Assembly: GCA_945882005.1 (NCBI GenBank)
Contig: CAMCWG010000013.1
Span: forward strand, 1 to 22,593
Direction: 5' to 3'
Origin: Bordetella parapertussis
Lineage (GTDB): Bacteria > Pseudomonadota > Gammaproteobacteria > Burkholderiales > Burkholderiaceae_B
DNA: 22,593 nucleotides
Each line of letters opens with the position of its first letter. The first letter of the stretch is position 1. The position numbers and the translations under genes were made by a program. The notes beneath the pieces were generated by a model that saw only the letters and a list, made by a program, of their open reading frames with translations, did no database searches and was not told the origin of the DNA. This document shows, piece after piece, positions 1 to 8,300 of this stretch.

Positions 1-137
1 AGTGCGGTCCAGTCGCAGGCGTAACCGTTTTCGGCACCCCAGCGAGTCAGATCGCGCGTGATACTGCCGCGCCAATCCACGACAGAACCGAAGGTGTCGA
101 ACACCATTGCTTTAACACTAGAGGTGAGTGCGCTCAT
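1..137 (-). CDS. Haloacid dehalogenase type II-like HAD hydrolase (N-terminal fragment)
   Basis: Only the first 45 codons lie in the window; the gene runs off the left edge. The visible N-terminus contains VFDTFG at residues 12-17. This is the first HAD motif, with Asp14 as the likely nucleophile, followed by a VVDWR stretch typical of proteins annotated as type II haloacid dehalogenases. Members of that family hydrolyse a carbon-halogen bond or, in other cases, a phosphate ester through an aspartyl intermediate in the cytoplasm. The ATG lies 2 nt after the stop of the upstream SDR-fold gene, so translation is probably coupled and the two share a transcript. Substrate cannot be judged from this fragment, and the cap and C-terminal catalytic motifs are outside the window. 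Confidence 0.8.
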   Translation of the reverse strand, partial: MSALTSSVKAMVFDTFGSVVDWRGSITRDLTRWGAENGYACDWTA

Positions 138-139
138 GA

Positions 140-913
140 TTACATTACCGCCGATGTACCGCCGTCGAGATTGACGCTGCTGCCGGTGACGTAGCTCGAG
201 GCTTCAGACGAGAAGAATGCGACGACATTGGCGACTTCTTCTGCCCGACCCACGCGACCGAGCGGTACCTCTTTGCCCTGTTTTTCGTAAAGCTCTTCCA
301 CAGGAATTCCTGCTTTTGCGGCTTTACGCTCGTGTTGACCGGCGCGAATCAGGCCAATACACACGCTGTTCACCAGAATGTTATCTGCAGCGAATTCTTT
401 GGATAGCGCTTTGGTCATTGCCAAGCCAGCTGCGCGCGTCACGGTGGTTGGCATTGATTTGGCCCGAGGCTGCTTGGCGCCGATATTGGTCACATTGATA
501 ATGCGACCCCATTTGTTTTTACGCATTTCTGGAATGGCCAGACGCGATAAACGAATCGCGGCAAACAATTTCAGATCGAAATCTGCCTGCCAGTCCTTAT
601 CGGTGACGGATTCAAATTCACCGGTGGCTGAAGTGCCTGCGTTATTGATCAGAATATCAATACGACCGTAAGCCTTGAGGATTTCTTGAATGATGCGTGC
701 GCACTCTGCATCCTGGCTGACGTCGGCTGCAATCGCGAGAACGTTGCCGCCCGCTGCGCGAATGTCAGCGGCTACCTGGTCTAGAAGTTCACGACCACGG
801 GCTGCGATGACGACCGTTGCGCCTTCCTCGGCGAGTTTAATTGCACAAGCTTTGCCGATGCCTTGCGAGCCACCGGTGACAAGTGCCACTCTATTTTTTA
901 ATCCGAGATCCAT
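140..913 (-). CDS. SDR-fold protein with atypical active site
   Basis: This is a 257-residue protein of classical short-chain dehydrogenase length. The cofactor-binding TGGSQGIG is at residues 13-20, NNAG at 90-93, and the C-terminal VTGSSVNLDGG ends the Rossmann core. The start MDLGLKNR (ATG at 913) is chosen because it begins just before the first Rossmann strand and has a GGAGA ribosome site 7 nt upstream; the open frame continues 80 codons further but those residues look non-coding. When aligned with FabG-like SDRs, the catalytic Asn, Ser, Tyr and Lys positions read Asp113, Asn143, Thr156 and Arg160, with the Ser-Tyr-Lys spacing (13 and 4 residues) kept. Ordinary keto reduction by the Tyr/Lys mechanism is therefore doubtful. 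It sits 67 nt after the FrnE-like gene and 2 nt before the HAD gene. Confidence 0.88.
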   Translation of the reverse strand: MDLGLKNRVALVTGGSQGIGKACAIKLAEEGATVVIAARGRELLDQVAADIRAAGGNVLAIAADVSQDAECARIIQEILKAYGRIDILINNAGTSATGEFESVTDKDWQADFDLKLFAAIRLSRLAIPEMRKNKWGRIINVTNIGAKQPRAKSMPTTVTRAAGLAMTKALSKEFAADNILVNSVCIGLIRAGQHERKAAKAGIPVEELYEKQGKEVPLGRVGRAEEVANVVAFFSSEASSYVTGSSVNLDGGTSAVM

Positions 914-980
914 TTGATGTCTCCGTTGAAGCGTTTGTGTATGGTTTGTTCTGTGTTGTACCGAAATACCGGCTGAATGA

Positions 981-1640
981 CTAGTTGTTTTCGCTCTCTG
1001 CAGCGACTTGCCGGAGGGCTTGTTCAAACGCCTCGGCCGGTTGTGCGCCTTGCAGCAAGTACTTATCGTTGATGATGATGGAGGGGACGGACTGAATACC
1101 CATCGAGGTGTATTTCCTCTGTTGTGCGCGCACCTCGGTCGTAAACTCGTCACTCGCCAGGATCTTGGCAGCGCGTGAGACGTCTAGTCCTGCACGGTTA
1201 ACTGCATCCAGGACGTTTTGTACATCATCAAGATCGATTGCCAATTGGAAGTATGTAATGAGTAGTTCGTGTTTAAGACGATGTTGTGCTTGCGCGCCGT
1301 GCTCCGCACCAGCCCAATGCAATAAACGGTGCGCATTAAACGTGTTGTAGACGTGTTTACGACCCTCGGGATGAAAAGGATACCCAACCGCTGCTGCACG
1401 GGCTTTGATGTCGTTTTGTGTGGCCCGCACTTGCTCAACGGTCTTGCCGTATTTTTGCGTGAGATGCTCAAAGACATCTTGGCCGCCTGGTGGCATATCT
1501 GGATTTAGTTCGAAAGGTTGGAAGTGAACCTCCACCTCGAACGCGTCTCCAATTTTTTTGATCGCTTGTTCAAGACCACCCAAACCGACAGCGCACCAGG
1601 GGCAGGCGATGTCCGAGACATAATCAATTTTGACTACCAT
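981..1640 (-). CDS. DsbA family oxidoreductase, FrnE-like
   Basis: This 219-residue protein belongs to the DsbA/2-hydroxychromene-2-carboxylate isomerase thioredoxin-fold group. The N-terminal strand is followed at once by the active-site motif CPWC at residues 13-16, and the cis-proline loop is SVPSI with Pro186. There is no signal peptide, so it should act in the cytoplasm, as known FrnE proteins do. Those proteins have been linked to oxidative-stress tolerance and disulfide chemistry. The ATG overlaps the last 7 nt of the ammonium transporter gene in another frame and has GGAAAG as ribosome site inside that gene, so translational coupling is likely. Both active-site cysteines are retained, which favours thiol-disulfide exchange over the isomerase branch, where Ser or Gly often replaces Cys. 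The physiological partner is unknown. Confidence 0.9.
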   Translation of the reverse strand: MVVKIDYVSDIACPWCAVGLGGLEQAIKKIGDAFEVEVHFQPFELNPDMPPGGQDVFEHLTQKYGKTVEQVRATQNDIKARAAAVGYPFHPEGRKHVYNTFNAHRLLHWAGAEHGAQAQHRLKHELLITYFQLAIDLDDVQNVLDAVNRAGLDVSRAAKILASDEFTTEVRAQQRKYTSMGIQSVPSIIINDKYLLQGAQPAEAFEQALRQVAAESENN

Positions 1641-2842
1641 GAGCTTTCCGATTCTGGTGTGGCTGACACGTGGTGGATGCTGAGGTCTGCGCCAGCGTAT
1701 TCATCTTCTGGATCCATGCGCAAACCAAGCGTGAGTTTTAAAAGACCATAAACGATAATTCCGCCAACCAGCGCTATAGCCACGCCGGTTGCTGTACCAA
1801 TAAGTTGTGCTGTTAGGCTGACGCCACCCATTCCACCCAGGGCTTTTTGCCCGAAGATGCCCGCGGCAATGCCGCCCCAGACTCCGCAGAGGCCATGCAG
1901 TGGCCAGACACCCAGGACGTCATCGATCTTCCAGCGGTTTTGTTCGGCGGTAAAGACGAAGACGAACAGTCCGCCCGCGACGAGGCCAACGAACAACGCA
2001 CCAAGTGGGTGCATGAGATCTGAGCCGGCGCATACGGCAACCAGGCCCGCGAGTGGACCGTTATAACTAAACCCAGCGTCGTTTTTGCCAAAGAACCAAC
2101 CAGCGAGCGTACCGCCAACCATTGCCATCAATGAGTTCATCGCAACGAGCCCACTAATTTTGTCGATCGTTTGTGCGCTCATGACGTTAAAGCCGAACCA
2201 ACCGACCGTCAGGATCCAGGCGCCGAGCGCTAAAAAGGGTACGTTTGAAGGAGGGTGTGCAGAGACGCGACCGTCTTTACGGTAACGACCGCTGCGTGCT
2301 CCGAGCATAATGATCGCGGGTAGAGCGATCCAGCCGCCTACTGCATGAACCACAACCGAACCCGCAAAGTCGTGGAATTCTTCCCCAGTGAGTGCCTTGA
2401 GCCATGGTTGAAATCCAAACATATGTTCAGGGTTCCAAACCATTCCTTCGAAGATCGGGTAAACAAAACCAACAAGTAAGAAGGTTGCCAAGAGTTGTGG
2501 GTTGAACTTTGCACGTTCTGCAATCCCACCCGAGATGATCGCAGGGATCGCCGCGGCGAAAGTAAGAAGGAAAAAGAATTTCACTAGCTCAAAGCCGCTC
2601 TTCGTCGCGAGCTCTTCTGCCCCCATCCAGAAGTTCAAGCCATAGGCCAAGCTGTAGCCGATAAAGAAGTACGCGATGGTTGAAACGGAAAAATCGACGA
2701 GGATCTTGACCAGTGCATTTACCTGGTTTTTTTGCCTGACCGTGCCAAGCTCAAGAAAAGCAAAGCCGGCATGCATCGCGAGAATCATAATTGCGCCCAA
2801 GAGGATGAAGAGGGCGTCGATTCCTGTTTTAATGTTTTCCAC
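1634..2842 (-). CDS. amtB: Ammonium transporter, Amt family
   Basis: This 402-residue polytopic membrane protein should conduct ammonium/ammonia across the inner membrane, with about 11 hydrophobic segments. Family landmarks are Asp158 with His166 in the segment HDFAGSVVVHAVGG, matching the Asp160/His168 pair of E. coli AmtB, and the second pore histidine His316 in PLHGLCGVWGG. The cytoplasmic tail LGLRMDPEDEYAGADLS (residues 372-388) is the conserved region that contacts PII proteins, so PII control is expected although no glnK lies alongside. The start codon is GTG, preceded by GGAAA. Unlike E. coli AmtB there is no cleaved signal peptide; the first transmembrane helix begins near residue 9. 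It is the first gene of a minus-strand run and faces a divergent region with an NtrC-type site 125 nt upstream. Confidence 0.96.
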   Translation of the reverse strand: MENIKTGIDALFILLGAIMILAMHAGFAFLELGTVRQKNQVNALVKILVDFSVSTIAYFFIGYSLAYGLNFWMGAEELATKSGFELVKFFFLLTFAAAIPAIISGGIAERAKFNPQLLATFLLVGFVYPIFEGMVWNPEHMFGFQPWLKALTGEEFHDFAGSVVVHAVGGWIALPAIIMLGARSGRYRKDGRVSAHPPSNVPFLALGAWILTVGWFGFNVMSAQTIDKISGLVAMNSLMAMVGGTLAGWFFGKNDAGFSYNGPLAGLVAVCAGSDLMHPLGALFVGLVAGGLFVFVFTAEQNRWKIDDVLGVWPLHGLCGVWGGIAAGIFGQKALGGMGGVSLTAQLIGTATGVAIALVGGIIVYGLLKLTLGLRMDPEDEYAGADLSIHHVSATPESESSW

Positions 2843-2888
2843 GTTGTTTCCGTATAAAAGTGGTTAGCTCAACCAAACCGGGACTAAA

Positions 2889-2913
2889 ATTTGCGCACCA
2901 TGTTAGCGCAAAT
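2889..2913. repeat. 8-bp inverted repeat with 9-nt spacer
   Basis: The arms ATTTGCGC (2889-2896) and GCGCAAAT (2906-2913) are perfect reverse complements around a 9-nt spacer. The element is centred about 59 nt upstream of the amtB start codon, where a repressor or activator would typically bind. It is not followed by a T tract, so it is more likely a protein-binding site than a terminator. The binding protein is unknown. Confidence 0.5.
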
Positions 2914-2966
2914 GCTTACTGCACAAGGCTTTGAGGCACGTATTCCATTAGAGTTTTGCTTAGAAA

Positions 2967-2984
2967 TTCACCATTTTGGTGCAA
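2967..2984. promoter_or_regulatory. Putative NtrC-binding site
   Basis: The sequence TTCACCATTTTGGTGCAA contains CACC and GGTG arms separated by 5 nt. Compared with the enterobacterial NtrC consensus TGCACC-N5-GGTGCA it matches 11 of 12 specified bases. It lies 125 nt upstream of the amtB GTG codon, an enhancer-like distance, and 24 nt upstream of the dehydrogenase ATG. Since ammonium transporter genes are classical NtrC targets, amtB is the likely regulated gene. The missing recognisable sigma-54 promoter weakens the case. Confidence 0.6.
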
Positions 2985-3007
2985 CAAAAATAATCAGGAG
3001 AGCGGTA

Positions 3008-4096
3008 ATGCCCAGCACTTATCAAATCGCAACGATCGAGGGCGACGGGATCGGTCCGGAAGTGTGTCGTTCAGCCGTGACGGTACTGAAAGAGGCTCTC
3101 GGAGAGGGGGTTCTGTCATTTGATGATTTTCCTGGAGGTGCATCGCATTACGTTAAGTCTGGACAGGTTCTTCCGCCGGATACGTTCGAGGCTTGTAAGA
3201 CAGCACACGCGATGTTGCACGGTGCCGCGGGCCTGCCGAATGTGACTTACCCGGACGGCACCGAAGTCGGCAACGATTTGCATCTTCAATTGCGGTTCAA
3301 GTTAGATCTCTATGCGAATGTGCGCCCGATTAGGTTGTACCAAGGGGATTTTTCGCCGCTCAAAAATCGTCAGGCTGGTGATATTGACTACGTCATCGTT
3401 AGGGAGAACACGGAGGGCTTATATGCAAGTCGTGGCGCTGGTGTTTTGCTCCGTGGCGAGGTGTCGACAGATACCTTGGTGCTGACCCGAAAGGGTTGTG
3501 AGCGCATCGCGCGATTTGCGTTTGAGTTGTCACGCAAGCGCGGTGGAGCACCCTCTGATCACAAACGACGCATGACGGTCTGTGACAAAGCGAATATTTT
3601 GCGAAGTTATGCCTTCTTTCGGTCGGTATGTGATGATGTAGCGGCTGACTACCCGGATGTTGCGATCGACTACGCGTATGTCGATGCCATTACCGTGCAC
3701 TTGGTCAAACGTCCTGAGTTTTATGATGTGATCGTGGCAGAAAATCTGTTTGGCGACATTATTTCTGACTTGGGCGCAGCCACGGTCGGTGGGATGGGGA
3801 TTGCTCCTTCCGGCGAGCTTGGTGATAACCATGGTTTGTTTCAGGGCGCACATGGCTCGGCACCCGATATCGCTGGTCAAAACATCGCCAGCCCCTTGGC
3901 CACAATCTTGTCTGGATCCTTCATGCTTCGCTGGTTAGGTGACCGGCATTCCGACTCGCGCTTGACCGAGGCGGCTCTTCGCGTTGATCGGGCCGTCGAG
4001 CTTACTTTGGCTCAGGGCAAGACAATCCCGAGGGATGTGGGCGGGCTAGCCTCCTGCTCTGACGTGACTCAGGAAATTTGTCGAAATTTGAAGTAG
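3008..4096 (+). CDS. Isocitrate/isopropylmalate dehydrogenase family protein, NAD-type
   Basis: This 362-residue enzyme of the metal-dependent beta-decarboxylating dehydrogenase family should oxidise and decarboxylate a 2-hydroxy acid in the cytoplasm. The N-terminal IEGDGIGPE and the conserved Arg96, Arg106, Arg132, Tyr139, Lys194, Asp226, Asp250 and Asp254 correspond with correct spacing to Arg119, Arg129, Arg153, Tyr160, Lys230, Asp283, Asp307 and Asp311 of E. coli isocitrate dehydrogenase. The cofactor loop HGSAPDIAG with Asp287-Ile288 fits NAD rather than NADP, which uses Lys-Tyr there. The positions equal to E. coli Ser113 and Asn115 are Asp90 and His92, so the substrate may be neither isocitrate nor isopropylmalate. 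The ATG at 3008 is chosen for its AGGAGA site and because it meets the family's N-terminus; 39 upstream in-frame codons are rejected. Confidence 0.9.
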   Translation: MPSTYQIATIEGDGIGPEVCRSAVTVLKEALGEGVLSFDDFPGGASHYVKSGQVLPPDTFEACKTAHAMLHGAAGLPNVTYPDGTEVGNDLHLQLRFKLDLYANVRPIRLYQGDFSPLKNRQAGDIDYVIVRENTEGLYASRGAGVLLRGEVSTDTLVLTRKGCERIARFAFELSRKRGGAPSDHKRRMTVCDKANILRSYAFFRSVCDDVAADYPDVAIDYAYVDAITVHLVKRPEFYDVIVAENLFGDIISDLGAATVGGMGIAPSGELGDNHGLFQGAHGSAPDIAGQNIASPLATILSGSFMLRWLGDRHSDSRLTEAALRVDRAVELTLAQGKTIPRDVGGLASCSDVTQEICRNLK

Positions 4097-4130
4097 TGCG
4101 CGGGACCAAGGACGTACTGAGGTTTACCCG

Positions 4131-4138
4131 TATAAAAT
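4131..4138 (+). promoter_or_regulatory. Possible -10 element before the efflux operon
   Basis: TATAAAAT lies about 33 nt upstream of the adaptor ATG in the 74-nt gap after the dehydrogenase stop and resembles a sigma-70 -10 box. No good -35 hexamer is found 16-18 nt upstream, so it would be weak or activator-dependent. Read-through from the dehydrogenase gene is also possible, since no terminator hairpin was seen in the gap. Confidence 0.3.
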
Positions 4139-4170
4139 GATAGGTTCGAGCATAAAGGCTGGGATTTTTC

Positions 4171-5316
4171 ATGATCAAAGCGGTAGCGGGTGAAAGAATC
4201 GTTTTACACAGGTCCTCGTACGTGGGGCTGCTAAGAAAGATCCTCACCTCGGTATGCCTGTTGGTCGTGACGCCAGTCGTCTTGTCGCAAGGTGCTCCTG
4301 CGGGAGCACTACCGGTTTCTGTCATCGAAGCGCGACCAACCTCGATACCAAGCACAATCGTGGTCACAGGGGTGGCAGAGGGCGCGAAAGAAACCGAAGT
4401 GCGCGCACGTGTTAACGGAATTTTGCTGCAGCGACTTTTCGTGGAGGGCTCAACGGTTAAGGCGGGTCAACCGCTTTTTCAAATTGATCCCGTTCCTTTT
4501 CAAAATGCTTTAGACGAAGCGCAAGCGCGCGCGAAGCAAACTGCTCGGGAAGCGGCACGACTTAAAAAGCTTTTCAGCCAACAAGCGGTGAGTCGGAAAG
4601 AATTCGATGATGCAACGTCTTTAAACGAGATCGCGCAAGCAACGCTCAAGACCGCCAAACTGAATCTTGCATGGACGACCGTGACGGCCCCCGTTGATGG
4701 TGTTTCCGGGCGTGCGTTACGTTCAGAGGGGCATCTCATTACAAGTACGGGTGATGCAGGCTGGCTGACGTCAATTTATCAAGTTGATCCGATTTGGGTG
4801 CGCTTCGGCTTGTCCGGCGCGGATGCAGCACAACTACCAGCGGGGCGCGCAGATGCTCCGATTGACGCGCCCGTTCAACTGCTCTTGGGTAATGGACAAG
4901 CCTATGATCAGATGGGGAAGTTGAATTTTCGTTCTGTGTTTATTGATCCTAAGTTAGGGACGCAACAACTAAGAGCCGAGTTTCCGAATCCGCAGCGCAA
5001 AATTTTGCCCGGTCAGTTTTTGCGCGTGAAAATCACGACGGGTACTCTTGATAACGTGTTTCTCGTACCTCAGCGCGCCGTGATTCAAAACGAGCGCGGA
5101 TATATGGTGTGGACTGTCGGTAGTGACAATAAAGTGGTCCCGACTCCGCTAAAAATGGGTAACTGGTTGGGACAGAATTGGGTCGTGTTGTCGGGGCTCA
5201 AACCGGGCGATCGCGTTGTCGTCGATCAAATTATTAAAATCCGGCCCGGCGCGTCAGTAAACCCTAAGGTTGTTCCGCTTGAGACGCAGCCTCAAGCTCC
5301 TAAGGAAACTCGATGA
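4171..5316 (+). CDS. RND efflux periplasmic adaptor (membrane fusion protein)
   Basis: This 381-residue AcrA/MexA-type adaptor links the inner-membrane pump to the outer-membrane channel. A hydrophobic export segment lies at about residues 21-39, and no lipobox Cys follows it, so the protein is probably not lipidated. A lipoyl-like half (EVRARVNGILLQRLFVEGS, from about residue 76) leads into an alpha-helical hairpin at about 108-166, then the second half TAPVDGVSGRA, a beta-barrel and a membrane-proximal domain ending near residue 360. The ATG at 4171 has no strong ribosome site. A GTG at 4222 (codon 18) with AGG upstream would give a more compact signal peptide and is a real alternative. The stop overlaps the pump start by 4 nt (ATGA). 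Confidence 0.92.
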   Translation: MIKAVAGERIVLHRSSYVGLLRKILTSVCLLVVTPVVLSQGAPAGALPVSVIEARPTSIPSTIVVTGVAEGAKETEVRARVNGILLQRLFVEGSTVKAGQPLFQIDPVPFQNALDEAQARAKQTAREAARLKKLFSQQAVSRKEFDDATSLNEIAQATLKTAKLNLAWTTVTAPVDGVSGRALRSEGHLITSTGDAGWLTSIYQVDPIWVRFGLSGADAAQLPAGRADAPIDAPVQLLLGNGQAYDQMGKLNFRSVFIDPKLGTQQLRAEFPNPQRKILPGQFLRVKITTGTLDNVFLVPQRAVIQNERGYMVWTVGSDNKVVPTPLKMGNWLGQNWVVLSGLKPGDRVVVDQIIKIRPGASVNPKVVPLETQPQAPKETR

Positions 5317-8300
5317 GCCTTTCGAGTTTTTTTATTGGACGGCCTATTTTTTCGGCCGTTATCTCGATCACGATCGTGATCGCCGGATTGATGGCCGCAC
5401 GTGGACTGCCTATTGCTCAGTATCCGCAAATTGCGCCGCCGACCGTCATTATTACGGCGAACTACCCTGGTGCTTCAACCGAGACCTTGACTCGAACTGT
5501 TGCTGGACCCATAGAGGAGCAGCTCTCTGGTGTCGAAAACCTTCTGTATTTTAATTCTGTTGCGCAGTCTAGCGGTACGTTAGTGATTACGGCAACGTTT
5601 GAGGTCGGTACAAACGTTGATACCGCGACCGTTAACGTGAATAACCGTGTGAAGATTGCTGAACCACGCTTGCCTGACGTCGTGCGTCAATATGGAGTAA
5701 CAGCCCAAAAGCGTTCGAATGATATCTTGATGGTTGCTGCGATTACGTCACCTAAGGATGAGTACTCCAATCTCTTCTTATCAAACTACGCGCTTGTTAA
5801 TGTGCTTGACGAGTTAAAGCGTTTGCCGGGTGTTGGTGATGCCGCGGTGTTGGGCGCAAAAGATTACGCAATGCGTATTTGGTTGATGCCGGACCGTATG
5901 GCGCAACTTGGCCTAACGGCCCCGGACATTGCTTCTGCAATCGCCGCGCAAAACAAACAGAACGTTGCTGGAAAGATAGGTCAAGAGCCGGCACCGGAGG
6001 GGCAACAGCTTGTCTACACCGTCACGGCTAAGGGACGACTAGCGACGCCCGAGCAATTTGGTGAAATTGTTATTCGGTCGACAGCTGCGGGCGGGGTATT
6101 GCGTTTGAAAGACGTTGCACGCGTTGAACTCGGTGCGGCGGATTACGATGCAAACACAATGTTGGTCGGTAAGCCCGTTGCGCTGGTCGCGACCTACCTG
6201 CAGTCCGGTGCAAATGCGCTTGAAGTAGCAGAGAGTGTGCGTAAAAAGATGCAGGAACTTGAAAAGAAGTTTCCCCCAGGCATCGAGTATGTCATTCCGT
6301 TTGATACGACAAAATTCGTCACAGCATCGATTAACGAAGTTATCAAGACGCTCGCTGAGGCCATGGTCTTAGTTGCGCTTGTTGTGTTCGTCTTTTTACA
6401 AAACTGGCGTGCGACACTGATCCCGCTAATTGCGGTTCCGGTATCGTTGATTGGTACGTTTGCCGGGTTGTGGGTGTTTGGCTTCTCGATTAACACCCTA
6501 ACGCTCTTCGCGATGGTGTTGTCGATTGGTATCGTGGTCGATGATGCGATCGTCGTGCTCGAAAACGTTGAGCGTTTGATGGCCGAGCGTCAGTTGTCTC
6601 CGAAAGATGCTGCCTACGAGGCTATGCGTGAGGTGTCCGGCGCGGTTGTCGCGATCGTGTTAGTGCTGTCTGCGGTATTCATTCCTGTTGCTTTTCTTGG
6701 TGGTATTGCCGGTAAGCTCTACCAACAATTTGCTGTGACAGTTGCGTTAGCCGTTGTGTTGTCGGGTGTTGTCGCCCTGACGCTTACCCCAGCGCTCTGC
6801 GCTGTGCTGCTCAAGCCCGGTCACCACGAGCCTCGTGCATTTCGCTGGTTTAATCGCGCTTTTTCCTCCTTTACAAATGGGTACACAGGCTTAGTTAAGC
6901 ACACGCTGCATCACCGTATCTTGGGAGCGTCGGTTTTTGGTGCCATCGTTGTAGGTTGTTTTGTCATGTTTCGAATGGTCCCAGGAGGCTTTGTCCCGCC
7001 TGAAGATCAGGGCTATTTAATTAGTGCACTCGTTCTACCAGATGGGGCGAGCTTGCAGCGAACGCAGCAAACGGGAGATGCTTTTCAAAAGCGGGTTGCG
7101 CAGGATCCGGGTGTTGCGCGGGTATTCGTGATTGCGGGCAACGACATTATTGGAGGCGGACGCCGCACAAACGCGGGTACGATCTTTATTCCCCTTAAAG
7201 ATTGGGATCAGCGCGAATCCTCCTCTGATCAACTTGCGAAAAAATTTACCGGTTTGGGTATGACCTTACCTGACGGAATGGCACTGGTGTTCAATCCACC
7301 ACCTATTCGTGGCTTGGGTTCAGCCGGGGGCTTTGAATTCTATGTGCAATCCAAGGGTGAGCCTTCTGTTGCGAATCTGGCCCTCGTCACCAATAACTTT
7401 ATTGAAGAGTTAAAGAAGCAACCAAAATTAACCGGCATCAATACTTTTTTTAGACCAACATCGCCGCAGTTGTATGTTGAGGTTGATGAAGCGAAAGCAC
7501 TCTCGTTGGGTATTGCGGTGGCGGATGTCTATTTCAGCCTGCAGGCGCTGATGGGTTCTCTGTATGTCAACGACTTCAACTTGAATGGGCGCACTTACCG
7601 TGTGCAGATGCAGGCAGATTCTCAGTATCGTGCGACGCCCACGGACCTTGGGCAACTCTACGTGCGAGCCGATAACGGCAGTATGGTGCCTATTTCTGCG
7701 TTAATCACTGTGTCGACCCTTGTCGGTCCGGAACAGCTCGAGCGGTTTAATGGCTTTCTTGCAGCGAAGGTACTTGGGAGCGCGGTCCCTGGGGTGAGTT
7801 CGGGTGAGGCGATCGATTTGGTACAAGGCGTGGCAAACGCAAGTCTGCCTAACGGCTACGAACTGGCGTGGGCGGGCCAAGCCTATCAGCAGATCCGAAC
7901 AGGCACCGCTTCCGGACTCGCCTTTGTGTTTGGCATCATCATGGTGTTTTTGATTTTGGCTGCGCAATACGAGCGCTGGTCTTTGCCAATTGCCGTTCTT
8001 TTAGCGGTGCCGTTCGCATTGTTCGGTGCATTACTCGCGGTTCTCGTGCGGTCGATGCCGAACGACATCTATTTTCAAATTGGTTTGATTGTGTTGGTCG
8101 GATTGTCTGCCAAGAATGCGATTTTGATTGTGGAATTCGCAGCGCAAAAACGAGAGCAAGGTCTCAATAGCTTCGACGCGGCGATGGTCGCAGCCAAGCT
8201 GCGTTTCCGACCGATTGTGATGACCTCGCTCGCCTTTATTTTAGGGGTCTTCCCCCTAGTCATTTCAACGGGTGCCGGTGCTGCAGCCCGTAAGTCAATG

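Larger units (their letters stand above)
2843..3007. promoter_or_regulatory. Divergent intergenic control region between amtB and the dehydrogenase gene
   Basis: These 165 bases lie between two diverging genes and must hold the promoters of both. Two palindromic elements are visible: an NtrC-like site at 2967-2984 and an inverted repeat at 2889-2913. I could not find a sigma-54 promoter on the amtB strand: no GG and GC dinucleotides 10 nt apart fit the -24/-12 pattern. On the plus strand GG at 2881 and GC at 2893 have the right spacing, but the -24 hexamer is poor. No clear sigma-70 promoter stands out. The dehydrogenase ribosome site AGGAGA is at 2996-3001. Confidence 0.55.

Noticed and set aside
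914..1153. In-frame upstream extension of the SDR-fold gene by 80 codons
   Set aside because: The residues are Arg/Ser/Thr/His-rich with no family match, they overlap the FrnE-like gene, and the ATG at 913 has a good ribosome site and starts where the fold starts.
2881..2894. GG-N10-GC spacing on the plus strand as a sigma-54 promoter for the dehydrogenase
   Set aside because: The -12 TTGC is good, but the -24 element GGGACT matches TGGCAC poorly and the NtrC-like site would lie downstream of it.
2891..3007. In-frame upstream extension of the dehydrogenase gene by 39 codons
   Set aside because: It runs through two palindromes and the AGGAGA site; family members begin at the residue just before IEGDGIGPE.
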